From contig NC_090322.1 in assembly GCF_040869045.1 (NCBI RefSeq), positions 83,351,675 to 83,415,674 on the forward strand: a stretch of DNA of 64,000 nt, written 5' to 3'. Below are positions 62,721 to 64,000 of this stretch, one piece after another. A model generated the notes under the pieces. That model did no database searches, was not told the DNA's origin, and saw only the letters and a program-made list of their open reading frames with translations. Position numbers and translations under genes: made by a program. This DNA comes from Eurosta solidaginis. Its lineage: Eukaryota; Arthropoda; Insecta; Diptera; Tephritidae. The stretch's first letter is position 1. The number at the start of each line of letters is the position of its first letter.

Positions 62721-64000
62721 AAAACGACTTACGTATTTTAAGCATGCTAACCTTTAGCCCGGTAAGCAAATTAAAAAAAAAAATGCAATATGTAGGCTAC
62801 ACGAGAACGGAGACGTCGAGTAACCAAAACAAATGCGCTAAACAAATTCCTACACGTTATTTATCAATTTAACTCTAGAATTAAAGGATATACAACGAGA
62901 AACAACGTTTGAGAACCTTTAAACAGTTTAAATAACTATCTCAAAAATTGTCGCTCTGATGCAAACAACTGATGAGTTATCTACTTAAATTTGTTGAACA
63001 AAACGACTTACGTATTTTAAGCATGCTAACCTTTAGCCCGGTAAGCAAATTTAAAAAAAAAACGCAATATGTAGGCTACACGAGAACGGAGACGTCGAGT
63101 AACCAAAACAAATGCGTCAAACAAATTCGTACACGTTATTTATCAATTTAACTCTAGAATTAAAGGATATACAACGAGAAACAACGTTTGACAACCTTTA
63201 AACAGTTTTAATAACTATCTCAAAAATTGTCGCTCTGATGCAAACAACTGATGAGTTATCTACTTAAATTTGTTGAACAAAACGACTTACGTATTTTAAG
63301 CATGCTAACCTTTAGCCCGGTAAGCAAATTTAAAAAAAAAAACGCAATATGTAGGCTACACGAGAACGGAGACGTCGAGTAACTAAAACAAATGCGTTAA
63401 ACAAATTCCTACACGTTATTTATCAATTTAACTCCAGAATTAAAGGATATACAACGAGAAACAACGTTTGACAACCTTTAAATAGTTTTAATAACTATCT
63501 CAAAAATTGTCGCTCTGATGGAAACAACTGCTGAGTTATCTACTCAAATTTGTTGAACAAAACGACTTACGTATTTTAAGTATGCTAACCTTTAGCCTGG
63601 TAAGCAAATTAAAAAAAAACGCAATATGTAGGCTACACGAGAACGGAGACGTCGAGTAACCAAAACAAATGCGTTAAACAAATTCCTACACGTTATTTAT
63701 CAATTTAACTCTAGAATTAAAGGATATACAACGAGTAACAACGTTTGACAACCTTTAAATAGTTTTAATAACTATCTCAAAAATTGTCGCTCTGATGGAA
63801 ACAACTGCTGAGTTATCTACTCAAATTTGTTGAACAAAACGACTTACGTATTTTAAGCATGCTAACCTTTAGCCCGGTAAGCAAATTAAAAAAAAAACGC
63901 AATATGTAGGCTACACGAGAACGGAGACGTCGAGTAACCAAATCAAATGCGTTAAACAAATTCCTACACGTTATTTATCAATTTAACTCTAGAATTAAAG

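Larger units (their letters stand above)
32982..64000 (+). repeat. Satellite block 3: about 111 monomers
   Basis: The satellite continues in the same orientation to the window end. Compared with block 1 it is richer in recognisable local higher-order structure: the 8-monomer unit at 35.2-39.7 kb, the 7-monomer offset at 40.2-42.7 kb, the 4-monomer block repeated at 42.8-48.6 kb, dimers at 48.9-50.0 kb, and 11- and 3-monomer units at 54.6-59.9 kb. Several rearranged monomers occur (51640, 61779, 62707). No unique sequence, transposon or gene was found in these 31 kb. Confidence 0.96.

Noticed and set aside
1..64000. CRISPR-like array
   Set aside because: There is no repeat/spacer alternation. 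The whole 279-bp unit repeats, and the element points to an insect.

Overview
The window is almost entirely one satellite DNA. A roughly 279-bp AT-rich monomer (about 33% G+C by hand count of one consensus copy) runs head to tail, always in the same orientation, from the first base to the last. I estimate about 210 monomers from length divided by period. The array is interrupted only by two nearly identical 2,672-bp interspersed elements at 23461-26132 and 30310-32981. I see no protein-coding gene, rRNA or tRNA. The short ORFs present are by-products of the repeat or of the element.

The organism is most likely a higher (cyclorrhaphan) fly. The elements carry sequence I recognise as widely interspersed in acalyptrate and drosophilid genomes, possibly including tephritid fruit flies, but I could not confirm a species or family name. 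The monomer is also rich in CpG (14 CpG by hand count against about 7 expected), which fits an insect with little or no CpG methylation. A block this homogeneous is typical of pericentromeric, centromeric or other constitutive heterochromatin.

Layout: satellite block 1 (1-23460), element copy 1, satellite block 2 (26133-30309), element copy 2, satellite block 3 (32982-64000). The two elements lie in a tandem segmental duplication: copy A is about 20600-27170 and copy B about 27175-34190. One transposition was therefore followed by amplification of element plus surrounding monomers. A stretch at about 61300-62510 carries the same flanking monomer variants without the element.

Within the satellite, linked variant bases reveal many nested higher-order duplications. 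They include a 3.6-kb block repeated 8,908 bp apart near the left end, an 8-monomer unit of 2,247 bp (35210-39704), an 11-monomer unit of about 3,067 bp (54598-59898), a 4-monomer haplotype block seen three times (42.8-48.6 kb), and smaller 2-, 3-, 6- and 7-monomer units. A few monomers carry internal deletions or partial duplications that tag these events.

The element has a hairpin near one end, subterminal inverted repeats, an internal array of about ten 130-bp repeats, and a more diverged half with a degenerate period of about 152 bp. It has no transposase or other protein domain. Read on the minus strand, this architecture resembles non-autonomous Helentron/DINE-like elements of flies. 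That assignment is an inference.
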